Counted from the stretch's first letter, positions 23,773 through 40,007 are shown. The stretch is DNA of 55,053 nt from Gammaproteobacteria bacterium (GCA_016874535.1 VGUA01000007.1:1-55053), one strand, 5' to 3'. The notes: generated by a model from the sequence alone, not told the origin. Program-made: numbers and translations.

Positions 23773-23905
23773 GCTGCGCTTCCTATGATCAGGCGTGGCT
23801 TGAGGGAGGCTGCCCCCCGGTGACGCGCTGCACGCGTGGGCCGAAGCACCCGATTCCGGGCACCGCCGGCCATCCACGCGCTTGCGAACCAGCTTCAACT
23901 TTAAC

Positions 23906-24928
<1,023 letters not shown>

Positions 24929-24947
24929 CTTGCGGATTTCCTGGTAA

Positions 24948-26027
24948 TCAGCCGCCGAGCGCTGCCACGACCTTGCTGCCCATCTCCCGGGTTCCCACCA
25001 GTTGCGTGCCGGGGGCGTGGATGTCTGCCGTGCGGTAACCGTCGGCGAGCACGCGAGACACTGCCTGTTCGACCCGTTCCGCTTGGGCTGCCTCGCCAAG
25101 GGAGTAGCGCAACATCATCGCCAGCGAGAGGATGGTCGCCAGCGGATTGGCGACATCACGGCCTGCGATATCCGGTGCCGAGCCATGAATGGGCTCGAAC
25201 ATGCCCTTGTTGTCGGCATTGAGAGAGGCCGAGGGCAGCATGCCAATGGACCCCGTGAGCATGGAGGCGAGGTCCGAAAGAATGTCGCCGAAGATGTTGC
25301 CGGTGACCATGACATCGAACTGCTTCGGCGCCCGCACCAGCTGCATGGCAGCGTTGTCCACGTACATGTGGGTGAGCGTCACATCGGGGTATTCGCGAGC
25401 CACATCGGTCACGATCTCGCGCCAGAATTCGGTGGCCTCGAGCACATTCGCCTTGTCCACCGAACACACCTTGCGCCCACGCAGCAATGCGGCACGGAAT
25501 GCGGAGTGCGCAATGCGCCTGATCTCGCGCTCCGTGTAGATCATGGTGTTGTAACCGAAACGCTCACCCTGGGCGTTGGTCTCGATGCCCCGAGGTTTAC
25601 CGAAGTAGATGTCCCCGGTGAGCTCGCGGATGATCATGAGGTCAAGGCCCTCCACCACTTCCGGCCGGAGCGTGGAGGCGGCGGCCAGCGCCGGATACAG
25701 CATGGCGGGGCGCAGATTGCAGAACAGGTCGAGGCCGGAGCGCAGCCTGAGGAGCCCCCGCTCCGGACGGCGATCGCGCTCGATGGCATCCCATTTGGGT
25801 CCGCCCACCGCGCCGAGCAGGATGGCGTCGGAGGCCCGCGCCAGCGCCAAGGTCGCTTCGGGAAGCGGATCGCCGGTGGCATCCACCGCGCAGCCCCCCA
25901 TGAGCGCATTCTCCACCTCGGCGTCCAGGCCGAAGCGCGTGCGCAAGGCATCGAGCACTCCGGTGGCGGCACCCACGATTTCCGGCCCGATGCCATCACC
26001 TGCCAGGAGAAGAATCTTGTGCGACAT
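24948..26027 (-). CDS. leuB: 3-isopropylmalate dehydrogenase
   Basis: A 359-aa NAD-dependent beta-decarboxylating dehydrogenase of leucine synthesis. Typical stretches are [13 protein letters not shown] (5-17), [11 protein letters not shown], the substrate-binding [13 protein letters not shown], the [15 protein letters not shown] region and [12 protein letters not shown] near the C-terminus. Full length. First gene of the long minus-strand cluster, divergent from dapC. Neither leuA nor leuCD is in the window. Confidence 0.97.
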   Translation of the reverse strand: MSHKILLLAGDGIGPEIVGAATGVLDALRTRFGLDAEVENALMGGCAVDATGDPLPEATLALARASDAILLGAVGGPKWDAIERDRRPERGLLRLRSGLDLFCNLRPAMLYPALAAASTLRPEVVEGLDLMIIRELTGDIYFGKPRGIETNAQGERFGYNTMIYTEREIRRIAHSAFRAALLRGRKVCSVDKANVLEATEFWREIVTDVAREYPDVTLTHMYVDNAAMQLVRAPKQFDVMVTGNIFGDILSDLASMLTGSIGMLPSASLNADNKGMFEPIHGSAPDIAGRDVANPLATILSLAMMLRYSLGEAAQAERVEQAVSRVLADGYRTADIHAPGTQLVGTREMGSKVVAALGG

Positions 26028-26119
26028 GTACCTGCTTCCAAGCCCGGGAAAAAAGGCCGCAAAGGATAGCTCAATCGTGCGGCACTGCGATACCGATGCC
26101 GCCCGCCAGTCGCATTCCC

Positions 26120-26125
26120 TATACT
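26120..26125 (+). promoter_or_regulatory. Candidate -10 box for dapC
   Basis: TATACT lies 31 bases before the dapC ATG, in the leuB/dapC divergent gap. The -35 region is weak, so the assignment rests on the -10 and its position. Confidence 0.4.
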
Positions 26126-26155
26126 GTGCGCCGCAATTACACCCGGCCGCCCTGC

Positions 26156-27355
26156 ATGAATCCCGGTCTCTCCCGACTCCAGCCGTACCCTTTCGAGCGC
26201 CTCGCGGCGCTGCGCAAGGACCTGCCCCACACCCACGCCCTATCGCCGATCAACCTGTCGATCGGGGAACCCCAGCACCCCACGCCAACGCTGGTGCATG
26301 AGGCACTGGTCGGCGCACTGGCTGGCACGGCCAAGTACCCCGCAACGAAGGGGGTAGCGCCCCTGCGCGAAACCATTTCCAACTGGCTGGCACGGCGTTT
26401 TGGCCTCCCCGCTGATGCAGTGGACCCCGAGCGGATGGTCCTGCCGGTGAATGGCACGCGCGAGGCTCTGTTTGCCATCGCCCAGACCCTTGTGCCACGC
26501 AATGCGGCGCGGGACGCAGTGCTGATGCCGAATCCCTTCTACCAGATCTACGAAGGCGCGGCGTTGCTCGCGGGGGCGGAGCCGGTCTTCATGCCCTGTC
26601 CGGCCCATCGGGACTTTCTGCCCGATTTCGAGGCTCTGGCTCCCGCCTTGCTTGATCGCTGCGCCCTCATGTACCTCTGCACGCCCTCCAACCCTGCCGG
26701 GTCCGTGATGTCCCGGGAGCGCATGGTGGCACTGCTTGATCTGGCCGACCGCCACGATTTCGCGGTGGTCTCGGATGAATGCTATTCCGAGCTTTATCTG
26801 GATGAGTCCTGCCCGCCGCCGGGCTTGCTGGAGGCGGCCTGGCACAGTGGGCGGCACGACTTCAGTCGTTGCCTGGTGATGCACAGCCTGTCCAAGCGTT
26901 CCAATGCCCCCGGCTTGCGCTCGGGCTTCGTGGCCGGCGATCCCGCACTCATCGCGAGCTTCCTGAAGTACCGGACCTACCACGGCTCGGCCATGCCCCT
27001 TCACGTGCAGGCGGCCAGCGTCGCCGCCTGGCGCGATGACGCGCATGTCATCGAGAATCGCGCGTTCTACCGCGCCAAATTCGCCGCGATGGCCGAGATT
27101 CTCGGGGACTGCCTGCCGCTCACCTTGCCGGCCGGAGGGTTCTACCTGTGGCCGGAATTCCCCATCGATGATCTCGAGATGTGCCGTTTGCTCATCCGCG
27201 AGGCCAACGTGACCACCCTGCCCGGCCAGTTCCTGGCGCGCACGGTGGATGGCCACAATCCCGGGCGCAATCGCCTGCGCATCGCGCTGGTGGCCGAACA
27301 GGCCAGCTGCGTCGAGGCCGCTCACCGCATTCGCAATGTCATGCAGAAACTTTGA
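26156..27355 (+). CDS. dapC: Succinyldiaminopimelate transaminase
   Basis: A 399-aa class I/II PLP aminotransferase for lysine/diaminopimelate synthesis. The PLP lysine is K247 in [26 protein letters not shown], the [13 protein letters not shown] loop and DECYSELY are typical. It lies 12 bases before dapD, the enzyme for the preceding step, which supports the specific call over a generic aminotransferase. The start is the ATG at 26156, which matches the family start [16 protein letters not shown], though no clear ribosome-binding site precedes it. Confidence 0.92.
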   Translation: MNPGLSRLQPYPFERLAALRKDLPHTHALSPINLSIGEPQHPTPTLVHEALVGALAGTAKYPATKGVAPLRETISNWLARRFGLPADAVDPERMVLPVNGTREALFAIAQTLVPRNAARDAVLMPNPFYQIYEGAALLAGAEPVFMPCPAHRDFLPDFEALAPALLDRCALMYLCTPSNPAGSVMSRERMVALLDLADRHDFAVVSDECYSELYLDESCPPPGLLEAAWHSGRHDFSRCLVMHSLSKRSNAPGLRSGFVAGDPALIASFLKYRTYHGSAMPLHVQAASVAAWRDDAHVIENRAFYRAKFAAMAEILGDCLPLTLPAGGFYLWPEFPIDDLEMCRLLIREANVTTLPGQFLARTVDGHNPGRNRLRIALVAEQASCVEAAHRIRNVMQKL

Positions 27356-27367
27356 ACAGGAGCTCCC

Positions 27368-28189
27368 ATGCAGGATCTTGAAAACATCATCAACGACGCC
27401 TTCGAACGCCGCGCGGAGCTCACCCCGGCCACGGCCGCGGACGGCGAACGCGCGGCCGTCGAGGAAACCCTCGCGCGTCTCGAGGCCGGAACCCTGCGGG
27501 TGGCCGAAAAGCGTGGCGACACCTGGCATGTGCATGAATGGGCAAAGAAGGCGGTGCTGCTGTCATTCAGGCTGCATGACAACCAGGTGATGGAGGCTGG
27601 CAACACGCGTTATTTCGACAAGGTGCCGCTCAAGTTTGCCGGGATGTCCGATGCCGACTTCCGGCGCATCGGTGCGCGGGTGGTGCCGCCGGCCACCGTG
27701 CGGCGCGGGTGCTTCATCGGCAGCGGCGTGGTGCTGATGCCGAGCTACGTCAACATCGGCGCTTTCGTCGACAACGGCACCATGGTGGACACTTGGGCAA
27801 CGGTGGGTTCCTGCGCGCAGATTGGCAAGAACGTGCACCTGTCCGGTGGCGTCGGTATCGGCGGCGTGCTGGAACCCTTGCAGGCCTCGCCCACCATCAT
27901 CGAGGACAACTGCTTCATCGGGGCCCGCTCGGAAATCGTGGAGGGCGTGATCGTCGGTGAGGGTTCGGTGGTCTCGATGGGCGTGTACATCGGCCAGAGC
28001 ACCCGGATTTACGATCGCGCCACCGGGGAGGTGAGCTACGGTCGCGTGCCTCCGGGCTCAGTGGTGGTCTCGGGGAATCTGCCGGCTGCGGATGGCAGCC
28101 ACAGCCTGTACTGCGCCGTGATCGTCAAGCGGGTGGATGCCCGCACCCGCGAGAAGGTCGGCATCAACGAACTGTTGCGGAATATCTGA
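27368..28189 (+). CDS. dapD: 2,3,4,5-tetrahydropyridine-2,6-dicarboxylate N-succinyltransferase
   Basis: A 273-aa left-handed beta-helix acyltransferase that succinylates tetrahydrodipicolinate. An alpha-helical N-terminus (1-95) precedes hexapeptide repeats (about 105-225, with [26 protein letters not shown] and [22 protein letters not shown] regions). AGGAG lies five bases before the ATG. It completes a dapC-dapD operon. It converges with glmM, and only 13 bases separate the stop codons. Confidence 0.97.
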   Translation: MQDLENIINDAFERRAELTPATAADGERAAVEETLARLEAGTLRVAEKRGDTWHVHEWAKKAVLLSFRLHDNQVMEAGNTRYFDKVPLKFAGMSDADFRRIGARVVPPATVRRGCFIGSGVVLMPSYVNIGAFVDNGTMVDTWATVGSCAQIGKNVHLSGGVGIGGVLEPLQASPTIIEDNCFIGARSEIVEGVIVGEGSVVSMGVYIGQSTRIYDRATGEVSYGRVPPGSVVVSGNLPAADGSHSLYCAVIVKRVDARTREKVGINELLRNI

Positions 28190-28202
28190 AGACGCGGAGG
28201 CC

Positions 28203-29555
28203 TCAGGCGAGCGCCGCGCGGACAACCTCGGCAAGCTCGTGCACGACTTCGTGCACGAGCGTCGCATCCTGGCCTTCGGCCATCACCCGCACCACCGGCT
28301 CCGTGCCGGAAGGTCGCAGCAACACCCGGCCCGCATCACCCAGACGCGTTTCCGCCGCGCGCACGCCGCGCATCACACCTGCGTGACCCATGATGTCCTC
28401 GCGCCGTGGGAGACGCACATTGACCAGCACCTGTGGCAGCTTGGTCATGCCCTGCTTGAGTTCCGCAAGTGTGCGTCCCGAGTGGATCATGGCCTCCAGC
28501 ACCTGCAGCGCCGAGATGATTCCATCGCCGGTGGTGGTGAGATCGAGGCAGATGATGTGGCCTGAGGACTCTCCACCGAGCGTCCAGCCGCGCGCGGTCA
28601 GGATCTCCATGATGTAGCGATCACCGACCTTGGCGCGAACCAGTTCGAGCCCCGCTTCGCGCAGGGCGAGTTCGAGGCCCAGGTTGCTCATGTGGGTGCC
28701 AACCACCGCACCCTGCAGGCGGTCGAGACGCTGGCGGTGGCGCGCGACCACATAGGTGATCTCGTCGCCATCGACGATCTCGCCTTGGGCATCGACCATG
28801 ATGAGCCTGTCGCCGTCGCCGTCGAGCGCAATGCCCACATCGGCGCCTGCCGCAAGCACCGCCTGTCGCAGGGCTTCGGGTGCCGTCGCACCGAAGCCGG
28901 CATTGATGTTGAACCCGTCCGGCCGGTTGCCGATCACGCTGACTTCAGCACCCAGCTCCTCCAGCACGGCGGGTGCGATGTGGTAGGTCGCGCCATGGGC
29001 GCAGTCCACCACCACCTTCAGACCCTGCAGTGTTGAACTGATGCCGAGGGTGCTTTTGCAGAATTCGATATAGCGTCCAGCCGCATCTGTCACCCGATGC
29101 GCCTTGCCCAGCTCGCGCGAAGTGACGGTTTTCAGCGGCGCCTCGAGCTCCGCCTCGATGCGGGCCTCGACCTCATCCGGAAGCTTGTGTCCCGTGGCCG
29201 AGAAGAACTTGATGCCGTTGTCCTCGAAACCATTGTGCGAGGCGCTGATGACAATCCCTGCGTTGGCGTGGAAAGTCCGAGTGAGATAGGCAATGCCGGG
29301 CGTGGGCATGGGACCCAGCAGGTGGATGTCCACGCCGGCTGCGGAAAGACCCGCCTCCAGTGCGGATTCGAACATATAGCCGGAGACTCGGGTGTCCTTG
29401 CCGATGAGGACCTTGGGACGGGTGCTGCAGCCGTGTGAGAGCACGCGCCCGGCGGCACCGCCGAGCTTCATGACGAAATCGGGCGTGATCGGGGCTTCAC
29501 CCACCTTGCCCCGAATGCCGTCCGTGCCGAAATACCTGCGTGTGGCTGATGCCAT
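28203..29555 (-). CDS. glmM: Phosphoglucosamine mutase
   Basis: A 450-aa enzyme that converts glucosamine 6-phosphate to glucosamine 1-phosphate for UDP-GlcNAc, peptidoglycan and lipid A. The phosphorylated serine is S106 in [16 protein letters not shown]. The metal loop is ALDGDGDR, the sugar-binding motif is GGESSGH, and the phosphate-binding [14 protein letters not shown] is at the C-terminus. The start is the ATG at 29555, with GGGGGAG upstream; the longer frame is low-complexity arginine-rich sequence. In related genomes folP lies between ftsH and glmM, but here the gap is only 55 bases. Confidence 0.96.
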   Translation of the reverse strand: MASATRRYFGTDGIRGKVGEAPITPDFVMKLGGAAGRVLSHGCSTRPKVLIGKDTRVSGYMFESALEAGLSAAGVDIHLLGPMPTPGIAYLTRTFHANAGIVISASHNGFEDNGIKFFSATGHKLPDEVEARIEAELEAPLKTVTSRELGKAHRVTDAAGRYIEFCKSTLGISSTLQGLKVVVDCAHGATYHIAPAVLEELGAEVSVIGNRPDGFNINAGFGATAPEALRQAVLAAGADVGIALDGDGDRLIMVDAQGEIVDGDEITYVVARHRQRLDRLQGAVVGTHMSNLGLELALREAGLELVRAKVGDRYIMEILTARGWTLGGESSGHIICLDLTTTGDGIISALQVLEAMIHSGRTLAELKQGMTKLPQVLVNVRLPRREDIMGHAGVMRGVRAAETRLGDAGRVLLRPSGTEPVVRVMAEGQDATLVHEVVHELAEVVRAALA

Positions 29556-29610
29556 CTCATCTCCCCCCTCGCGGCGAGAGCCGCCCCCGCGGCCCTCGTG
29601 ACTGGCAGCC

Positions 29611-31539
<1,929 letters not shown>

Positions 31540-31611
31540 TGTGTTACCTAATCCTCTCGTTGCGGTCTGGCAACGGTTCAGGGATGACGATCGTGCTTCC
31601 CAGCGTGGCCC

Positions 31612-31617
31612 ACTATA
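31612..31617 (-). promoter_or_regulatory. Candidate -10 box for ftsH overlapping the rlmE stop codon
   Basis: TATAGT on the minus strand overlaps the last codon and stop of rlmE, 73 bases before the ftsH ATG. No strong -35 hexamer and no sigma-32 consensus is evident here. Confidence 0.3.
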
Positions 31618-32233
31618 GCCGAAATCCGGCCGCCACCAGGTAGAACTCCCGCGACTGGCTGCGGGAGGCCGCCGGCTTGCGTCGGGCAACGGCCGCGAAG
31701 TGCTGCCGCGCTTCGCGCACAAAGACCTCGGTGTCGTTGTGCTGGAAGAGCTTGATGATCATAGTCCCGCCATCACGCAGAAAGTTCTGCGCGAGATGCA
31801 GGACCTGTTCGGCCAGCAGCACCGACCGCGCCTCATCCACGGCGCGTATTCCCGTGAGATTGGGGGCCATGTCCGAAATCACAAGGTCCACGGCCCGCCC
31901 GGCCAGCGCAGCGCGGATCTCCTCCTCAACCTGCGCCTCAGTGGCATCCCCGCGGATGAAGGTCACGCCGGACAGGGGCTCCATGGGCAGGATATCGACC
32001 GCCACCACCAGACCCTGAGGCCCGACCATGGGCGCGACCACCTGGCTCCATCCACCCGGGGTTGCGCCCAGATCGAGCACCACCTGGCCGGACTTCAGCA
32101 AGCGGTCACGCGCCAGCAGCTCCTCCAGCTTGAACGCGGCACGCGAGCGCAGGCCAGCCTGCTCGCGGCGCTTCACGAAGGGGTCAGAGGATTGCTTCTG
32201 GTACCAGCGGTTGCTGGAGCTGCGGCGGGACAT
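31613..32233 (-). CDS. rlmE: 23S rRNA (uridine-2'-O)-methyltransferase
   Basis: A 206-aa SAM enzyme (FtsJ/RrmJ) that methylates U2552 of 23S rRNA, a late 50S assembly step induced by heat in relatives. The basic N-terminus has [20 protein letters not shown]-like family sequence. SAM motif [14 protein letters not shown] (about 53-66) and the catalytic aspartate motif [10 protein letters not shown] are visible. It sits in the conserved greA-rlmE-ftsH order and has a 73-base gap to ftsH. Confidence 0.96.
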   Translation of the reverse strand: MSRRSSSNRWYQKQSSDPFVKRREQAGLRSRAAFKLEELLARDRLLKSGQVVLDLGATPGGWSQVVAPMVGPQGLVVAVDILPMEPLSGVTFIRGDATEAQVEEEIRAALAGRAVDLVISDMAPNLTGIRAVDEARSVLLAEQVLHLAQNFLRDGGTMIIKLFQHNDTEVFVREARQHFAAVARRKPAASRSQSREFYLVAAGFRL

Positions 32234-32266
32234 GAGGGGTCCGGGTGGGTCCGGCGCGCTACGCGC

Positions 32267-32739
32267 TCAGACGTACTCGACCGAGAGTATCTCGTACTCG
32301 GCGACTCCATTCGGAACCTGGATGGTGACTTCGTCACCCGCCTGCTTGCCGATGAGACCGCGTGCCACGGGAGAATTGATAGACACGAGACCGGCTTTGA
32401 TGTCCGCCTCGTCCTCGCCCACTATGCGGTAGGCAACCTCGTCCTCGGTATTGAGGTTGAGCAGCTTGACCGTCGCCCCGAAGACCACCCGCCCGTTGGC
32501 GTTGACCTTGGTGACATCGATGATCTCGGCGTTCGCGAGTTTGCCTTCGATCTCGGCAATCCTTCCCTCGGAAAAGCTCTGCTGTTCGCGCGCGGCGTGG
32601 TATTCCGCATTTTCCTTGAGATCACCGAGCGCGCGGGCTTCCGCAATAGCGTTGGTGATGCGCGGACGCTCAACCGTCTTCAGCCTGTGCAGTTCCTCGC
32701 GCAGCCGTTGCGCGCCCACCACTGTCATGGGTGATTTGC

Positions 32740-32743
<4 letters not shown>
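32267..32743 (-). CDS. greA: Transcription elongation factor GreA
   Basis: A 158-aa factor that stimulates transcript cleavage by backtracked RNA polymerase. The N-terminal antiparallel coiled coil (1-75) contains [16 protein letters not shown] with the acidic tip residues. The C-terminal FKBP-like domain (80-158) ends [19 protein letters not shown]. The start codon overlaps the carB stop codon as ATGA, so the two are coupled. An internal ATG five codons on would match shorter family starts. Confidence 0.97.
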
Positions 32744-35961
<3,218 letters not shown>

Positions 35962-35980
35962 GGCTGTCAGGGACTCGCGT

Positions 35981-37117
35981 TCAGGCGTTGCGGTGTCGAC
36001 GCATCAGGTCGATGAACTGGTCGAAGAGCGGCTGCACATCATGCGGCCCCGGGCTGCCCTCGGGATGTCCCTGGAAGCTGAAAGCCGGCGCGCGGGTGTG
36101 TGCAATGCCTTGCAGGGTTCGATCAAAGAGCGAGCGATGGGTCGCAATCAGCGACTCGGGCAGGCTCGCCTCATCCACCGCAAAGCCGTGGTTCTGGCTG
36201 GTGATGAGCACTTGTCCGGTGCGCAGATCCTGCACGGGATGATTGGCTCCGTGGTGGCCGAACTTCATCTTGACCGTGCGGGCGCCGCACGCGAGGCCGA
36301 GCAGCTGGTGCCCGAGACAGATGCCGAACAGTGGCGTGCCGGAGGCCAGGATCTCGCGGATGGCCTCGATGGCATAGGTGCAGGGTTCCGGATCGCCGGG
36401 TCCATTGGAGAGGAAAATCCCATCAGGTCGCGTGGCGAGCACGGTGGCCGCCGGTGTGGTGGCGGGGTACACGTCCACGGCACAACCCCGATCCGCGAGC
36501 AGTCGCAGGATGTTGTGTTTCACCCCGAAGTCATAGGCTGCAACCCGCCATTGGGGTGACCCGGCGTCGGTTTCATAGCCGTCGATGGCCAGCTTCCAGC
36601 TGCCCTCGCGCCAGGTGTAGTGCTGCCCCGTCGTGACCACCTTGGCGAGATCCGCGCCCTTCAGACCGGGGAACTCGCGGGCGCGGGCGATGGCCTCTGC
36701 TGCCGTGGCGTGCGGGCCAGCCACTATGCAACCACTCTGTGCGCCCTGGTCGCGGAGCAGGCGTGTGAGTTTGCGGGTATCGATATCGGCGATGGCAACC
36801 ACCCCCTGCTCGCGCAGGTAGACTTCGAGTGATGCACTGGCGCGCCAGTTGCTGACAGCGGCCGAACTGTCGCGAATGATGAGTCCCGCAGCGAAAACGC
36901 CATTCGCCTCGGCATCTCCGGGATTAACCCCTACGTTGCCGATATGCGGGTAGGTAAGCGTGACGAGTTGTCGGGAGTAGGATGGGTCGGTGAGGATTTC
37001 CTGATAGCCCGTCATCGCCGTATTGAAGACCACCTCGCCCACTGAGGCGCCGTGGGCACCTATGGCCGAGCCGTGAAAAACCGTCCCGTCGGCGAGCGCT
37101 AGGATTGCTGGTGTCAT
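35981..37117 (-). CDS. carA: Carbamoyl-phosphate synthase small subunit
   Basis: A 378-aa glutaminase subunit. The N-terminal domain contains [18 protein letters not shown], and the C-terminal class-I amidotransferase domain has [10 protein letters not shown], the nucleophile in [12 protein letters not shown] and the [13 protein letters not shown] histidine. The start is the ATG at 37117; the 30-codon longer frame runs into the promoter region. It heads the carA-carB-greA-rlmE-ftsH-glmM set, divergent from the Rieske gene. Confidence 0.97.
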   Translation of the reverse strand: MTPAILALADGTVFHGSAIGAHGASVGEVVFNTAMTGYQEILTDPSYSRQLVTLTYPHIGNVGVNPGDAEANGVFAAGLIIRDSSAAVSNWRASASLEVYLREQGVVAIADIDTRKLTRLLRDQGAQSGCIVAGPHATAAEAIARAREFPGLKGADLAKVVTTGQHYTWREGSWKLAIDGYETDAGSPQWRVAAYDFGVKHNILRLLADRGCAVDVYPATTPAATVLATRPDGIFLSNGPGDPEPCTYAIEAIREILASGTPLFGICLGHQLLGLACGARTVKMKFGHHGANHPVQDLRTGQVLITSQNHGFAVDEASLPESLIATHRSLFDRTLQGIAHTRAPAFSFQGHPEGSPGPHDVQPLFDQFIDLMRRHRNA

Positions 37118-37182
37118 GACCGATGTTATCGATTGGAAGCGGGGGCTCGGTGCCCGTGCATGCACACCACCCAACCTTGTGC

Positions 37183-37188
37183 ATTGTA
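37183..37188 (-). promoter_or_regulatory. Candidate -10 box for carA
   Basis: TACAAT on the minus strand, 65 bases before the carA ATG. The -35 at 17 bases (TTCCGT) is poor. A leader of about 60 bases would follow. I could not identify an ArgR box or a pyrimidine attenuator in it. Confidence 0.4.
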
Positions 37189-37242
37189 CTTGACCCCTTT
37201 TCCCCACGGAAGTGCGGAAACACGTGCAGGGAGCTCCTGGAC

Positions 37243-37614
37243 ATGAATGATTCGTTGAAAGTGTGCGCGCTTGAAGATGTTCCCGAGCGCGGAGCCCGAG
37301 GGTTTGAAGTTTTTTGGGATGGACGTGCGATTCCCCTGATCGTGCTGCGGGAAAACGGGCAGATCAGGGCTTATCTGAACAGCTGTCCCCACACGGGGGT
37401 GCGGCTGGAATGGCGGGCGGATGATTTCTTCGACGCGGAGGGCCAGCATCTCCAATGCACCACTCATGACGCGCGTTTTCGCCCTGAGGATGGTCATTGT
37501 GTTGCGGGCCCTTGTCGGGGTCAGGCTCTCGTCGCCGCTCTCCTGGAGGAGCGCGACGGGCAGATCAATCTGTTGGACCCGCAGAGCCTGCCGCGTTCGG
37601 CACGCCGCCGCTGA
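37243..37614 (+). CDS. Rieske [2Fe-2S] domain protein
   Basis: A 123-aa soluble ferredoxin-like protein. The cluster ligands are C48-P-H50 and C72-x2-H75, and the trailing [12 protein letters not shown] stretch is typical of small Rieske proteins. There is no signal peptide or membrane anchor, so it is presumably a cytosolic electron carrier or a redox component of an unidentified oxygenase. The start is the ATG at 37243 with GGAG nine bases upstream. It converges with the Gfo/Idh gene (6 bases between ends). No reductase or oxygenase partner lies beside it; the nearest flavoenzyme, at 51.6-53.2 kb, is unlinked. Confidence 0.85.
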   Translation: MNDSLKVCALEDVPERGARGFEVFWDGRAIPLIVLRENGQIRAYLNSCPHTGVRLEWRADDFFDAEGQHLQCTTHDARFRPEDGHCVAGPCRGQALVAALLEERDGQINLLDPQSLPRSARRR

Positions 37615-37620
37615 GGAGGC

Positions 37621-38580
37621 TCAAGCCCCTGCCGAAACCTTCAGGTCCCGCTGCTGTCGCCGAATCTGCTGGCTGATGGCAACCGCCACCTCGAGCGCCC
37701 GCTTGCCGTCCTCCCCGGACACCGTGGGTGCCTCGCCGTGCCGGACGGCGCTCACGAAGGAGCGGATTTCGTCCATCAGTACATCGGTGCGATTGAGGCT
37801 CTCTTCCTCGAAGCTCATCTCGGGCACGCCGGGCTGGCCCGAGGCATTGCTCACCAGCAGGGTGTGGTTCAGGTAGTCCACCGAGATGCAAGCCCCGGGC
37901 TGGAAGATCTCCATGGCCCGCACGGGCTCGCGATTGACGCGACTGGCGGTGAGTTCCGCCACGCAGCCATTGGCAAAGTGCAGGGTGGCATGCGCGACGT
38001 CGATATCACCCGACACCACTACCGAGCCCGTAGCGTGCAGTGAGTCCACCGGGCTGTCGACCATGGACAGGACAATGTCGATGTCATGGATCATCAGGTC
38101 GAGAACCACATCCACTTCCGTACCGCGCTTCTGGAAACGGGACAGGCGCCTGGCCTCGATGCGATGGGGGTTGCTCAGACGGCGGCGCACCGCAATCACG
38201 GCGGGATTGAAGCGCTCCAGATGCCCGACCTGGAACACCACGCCCTGCTCCCGGGCGAGCGCGACGAGGGCTTCCGCCTCGTCCACGGTGGCGGTGACCG
38301 GTTTCTCGACCAGCACGTGCAGACCACGCATGAGACATCTTTGCGCGGCGTCATAGTGGTGGGCAGGCGGCGTGACGATGGAGACGAGATCCACCTCGTC
38401 GAGCAGGGCTTCGAGGCCCGGGAACGCCCGGATACCGTACTTTTCCGCGATCTCCTTGGCACGCGGCAAGTCCGTGTCGAGCACGCCAACCACCCGGGTC
38501 CCGGGCAGGCTGAGGTATTTCTGGACGTGGAAATTGCCCAGATATCCAACCCCGATGACCGCTGCGCGAAGGTCTGTCAT
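37621..38580 (-). CDS. Gfo/Idh/MocA family NAD(P)-dependent oxidoreductase
   Basis: A 319-aa sugar-type dehydrogenase. The Rossmann loop is GVGYLG (residues 10-15), the conserved lysine motif EKP is at 92-94, and the catalytic-region D-x3-H-D is at 161-166 (DLMIHD). The QVGHLERFNPAV block (about 118-128) is shared with UDP-GlcNAc 3-dehydrogenases of the GnnA type, which provide the precursor for amide-linked lipid A. That substrate is a guess, because no gnnB aminotransferase is nearby. The start is the ATG at 38580 (MTDLRAAVIGVG). It follows the anti-sigma gene by 59 bases. Confidence 0.85.
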   Translation of the reverse strand: MTDLRAAVIGVGYLGNFHVQKYLSLPGTRVVGVLDTDLPRAKEIAEKYGIRAFPGLEALLDEVDLVSIVTPPAHHYDAAQRCLMRGLHVLVEKPVTATVDEAEALVALAREQGVVFQVGHLERFNPAVIAVRRRLSNPHRIEARRLSRFQKRGTEVDVVLDLMIHDIDIVLSMVDSPVDSLHATGSVVVSGDIDVAHATLHFANGCVAELTASRVNREPVRAMEIFQPGACISVDYLNHTLLVSNASGQPGVPEMSFEEESLNRTDVLMDEIRSFVSAVRHGEAPTVSGEDGKRALEVAVAISQQIRRQQRDLKVSAGA

Positions 38581-38639
38581 GCGGCCACCATAACAACCGC
38601 ATCCCGGTCGCCGCAATCGCCAAGCCTCAGCCGACGCCC

Positions 38640-39308
38640 CTACCAGTATCGCGCGGCGCTCACCTTGGTGGTGCTGAAGACGGGCTCGGCGTAAAGCACT
38701 TGGCGGGAATAACGCAACTGCCTGAGGGCGTCGAGCAATTCACCCGGGCTCATTTGCCGCAGGAACGCCAAGGTGTAACGCCCGTCGGGCGTGGGGCCCT
38801 CGATCACCGCGGCGCCAACGGCGAGCACGATGGAGCGCAGCTCCCGCTCGGTGATGTCATCGTGGAAGATGAGGTTGACCTGCGGCCCCGGGGGCAAGCC
38901 ACCCATCTCGACGAGGTCCGGCGGAGGCATCAGATGGCCTGCATTGCGCAACCATGCCGTGCTCTGGTGGGCATTGTCTGCGGCCAAGGCCAGCAGGGAG
39001 GTGGACAGTGCGAGGATCGCGGCCGCCATCCAAGGCACAGTTCTCGGGGCGGCCGGCACGCGTTCGATACGCCTGGTCAGCCGCTGCAGGGCTGCCTCGC
39101 ACTCGGCGTCCTGTCCCGCCGCGCGGGCATGGCTCGCAAGCGTTTCGAGCAGCTGTATCTCGCGCCGGCAGATCAGGCATTCCCCGGCATGCGCACGGAC
39201 GAGATGCTGCTCCTCCCGTGGCAAGGTGCCATTCACATACCAAGGCAGGAGCGCGAAGCTCTCGCTGTGCAGAAGCTCCCCATCGGAAGGCTGGTGTTCG
39301 TGCTGCAT
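38640..39308 (-). CDS. Membrane anti-sigma factor with zinc-binding ZAS motif
   Basis: A 222-aa protein encoded directly after an ECF sigma factor (6-base gap). The cytoplasmic part has the zinc anti-sigma signature H40-x3-C44-x2-C47. A transmembrane helix spans about residues 91-110. The periplasmic part (about 140-212) is a compact alpha/beta domain with VNLIFHDDITERELRSI and GPTPDGRYTLAFL, possibly the signal sensor; I do not recognise a named family for it. The zinc motif predicts sequestration of the sigma factor and, in some relatives, thiol-redox control. Confidence 0.82.
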   Translation of the reverse strand: MQHEHQPSDGELLHSESFALLPWYVNGTLPREEQHLVRAHAGECLICRREIQLLETLASHARAAGQDAECEAALQRLTRRIERVPAAPRTVPWMAAAILALSTSLLALAADNAHQSTAWLRNAGHLMPPPDLVEMGGLPPGPQVNLIFHDDITERELRSIVLAVGAAVIEGPTPDGRYTLAFLRQMSPGELLDALRQLRYSRQVLYAEPVFSTTKVSAARYW

Positions 39309-39314
39309 GGTGAA

Positions 39315-39911
39315 TCAACCGCGCGCCGAGGCGAGCGCACCCAACAGCCTGCGCAGGTGGGCTCGCGCATGGAACATGCGGGTTTTCACGGTATTGACCG
39401 GGCAACCCACGATGTCGGCGATTTCTTCGTAGGAATAATCGAGCAGGTAGGTCAGCTCGACCACGCTGCGATGGGCGGGGGAGAGGCGCGCCAGCGCCGT
39501 ATTCAGCGCGCTCTTGAGCTGAGCCAGATCCGCTTCATGCAGCGGGTTCTCCTCCGCCACGAGTTCGTGAGTGTCGTCCAGGGACTCAAGGCCTGCGTGA
39601 CGGTTGCGCAGCAGGCGCTTCAGGGCTTTGCGATAGGCGATGCCGAAGATCCAGGTGGAAACCTTGGAGCGGCCGGCGAATGCGCTGCCGGAGGTCCATA
39701 CGGTGTACATGGTGTCGTTGACGACTTCCTCGGCGAGATCGCGGCGGTTGACCACGCGAATGAGGAAATCCATCAGGCGTGGGTAGTAGCGCCGGTACAT
39801 CTGGTCAAAATCGGCCCGGCTGCCGCGGACCACCGCCTCCAGGGCGGCCACATCCCGGGCATCCTCAGTGCTTTCTGCAAGCCCGGACTCCGGGGCTGGG
39901 ATAGGGTCCAT
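39315..39911 (-). CDS. ECF-subfamily RNA polymerase sigma factor
   Basis: A 198-aa group IV sigma factor. Region 2 lies at about 35-102 (FDQMYRRYYPRLMDFLIRVV, then STWIFGIAYRKAL) and region 4 at about 133-190 (LSPAHRSVVELTYLLDYSYEEIA and the recognition helix VNTVKTRMFHARAHL). There is no region 1.1 or 3. The start is the ATG at 39911; a longer frame to 39965 lacks similarity. It is co-transcribed with its anti-sigma partner. A GGAAC-N15-CGT pattern lies upstream, but so close to the ATG that I do not assign it as an autoregulated promoter. Confidence 0.9.
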   Translation of the reverse strand: MDPIPAPESGLAESTEDARDVAALEAVVRGSRADFDQMYRRYYPRLMDFLIRVVNRRDLAEEVVNDTMYTVWTSGSAFAGRSKVSTWIFGIAYRKALKRLLRNRHAGLESLDDTHELVAEENPLHEADLAQLKSALNTALARLSPAHRSVVELTYLLDYSYEEIADIVGCPVNTVKTRMFHARAHLRRLLGALASARG

Positions 39912-40007
39912 GCACCACGCTCCACGCGGGCTGGGTGCCGCGTTCCAGAAACTTAGTGTCCGCAAATCCTTCCGAGGTTCAAGCCCTGCGGCGGATTGCG
40001 AGTGAAC

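Noticed and set aside
22165-23823. 552-codon plus-strand Gly/Arg-rich frame
   Set aside because: Antisense to fimV, whose domain order is convincing.
39922-39946. GGAAC-N15-CGT as an autoregulated ECF promoter
   Set aside because: The -10 would lie about ten bases before the sigma factor ATG, leaving essentially no leader; too weak to assign.
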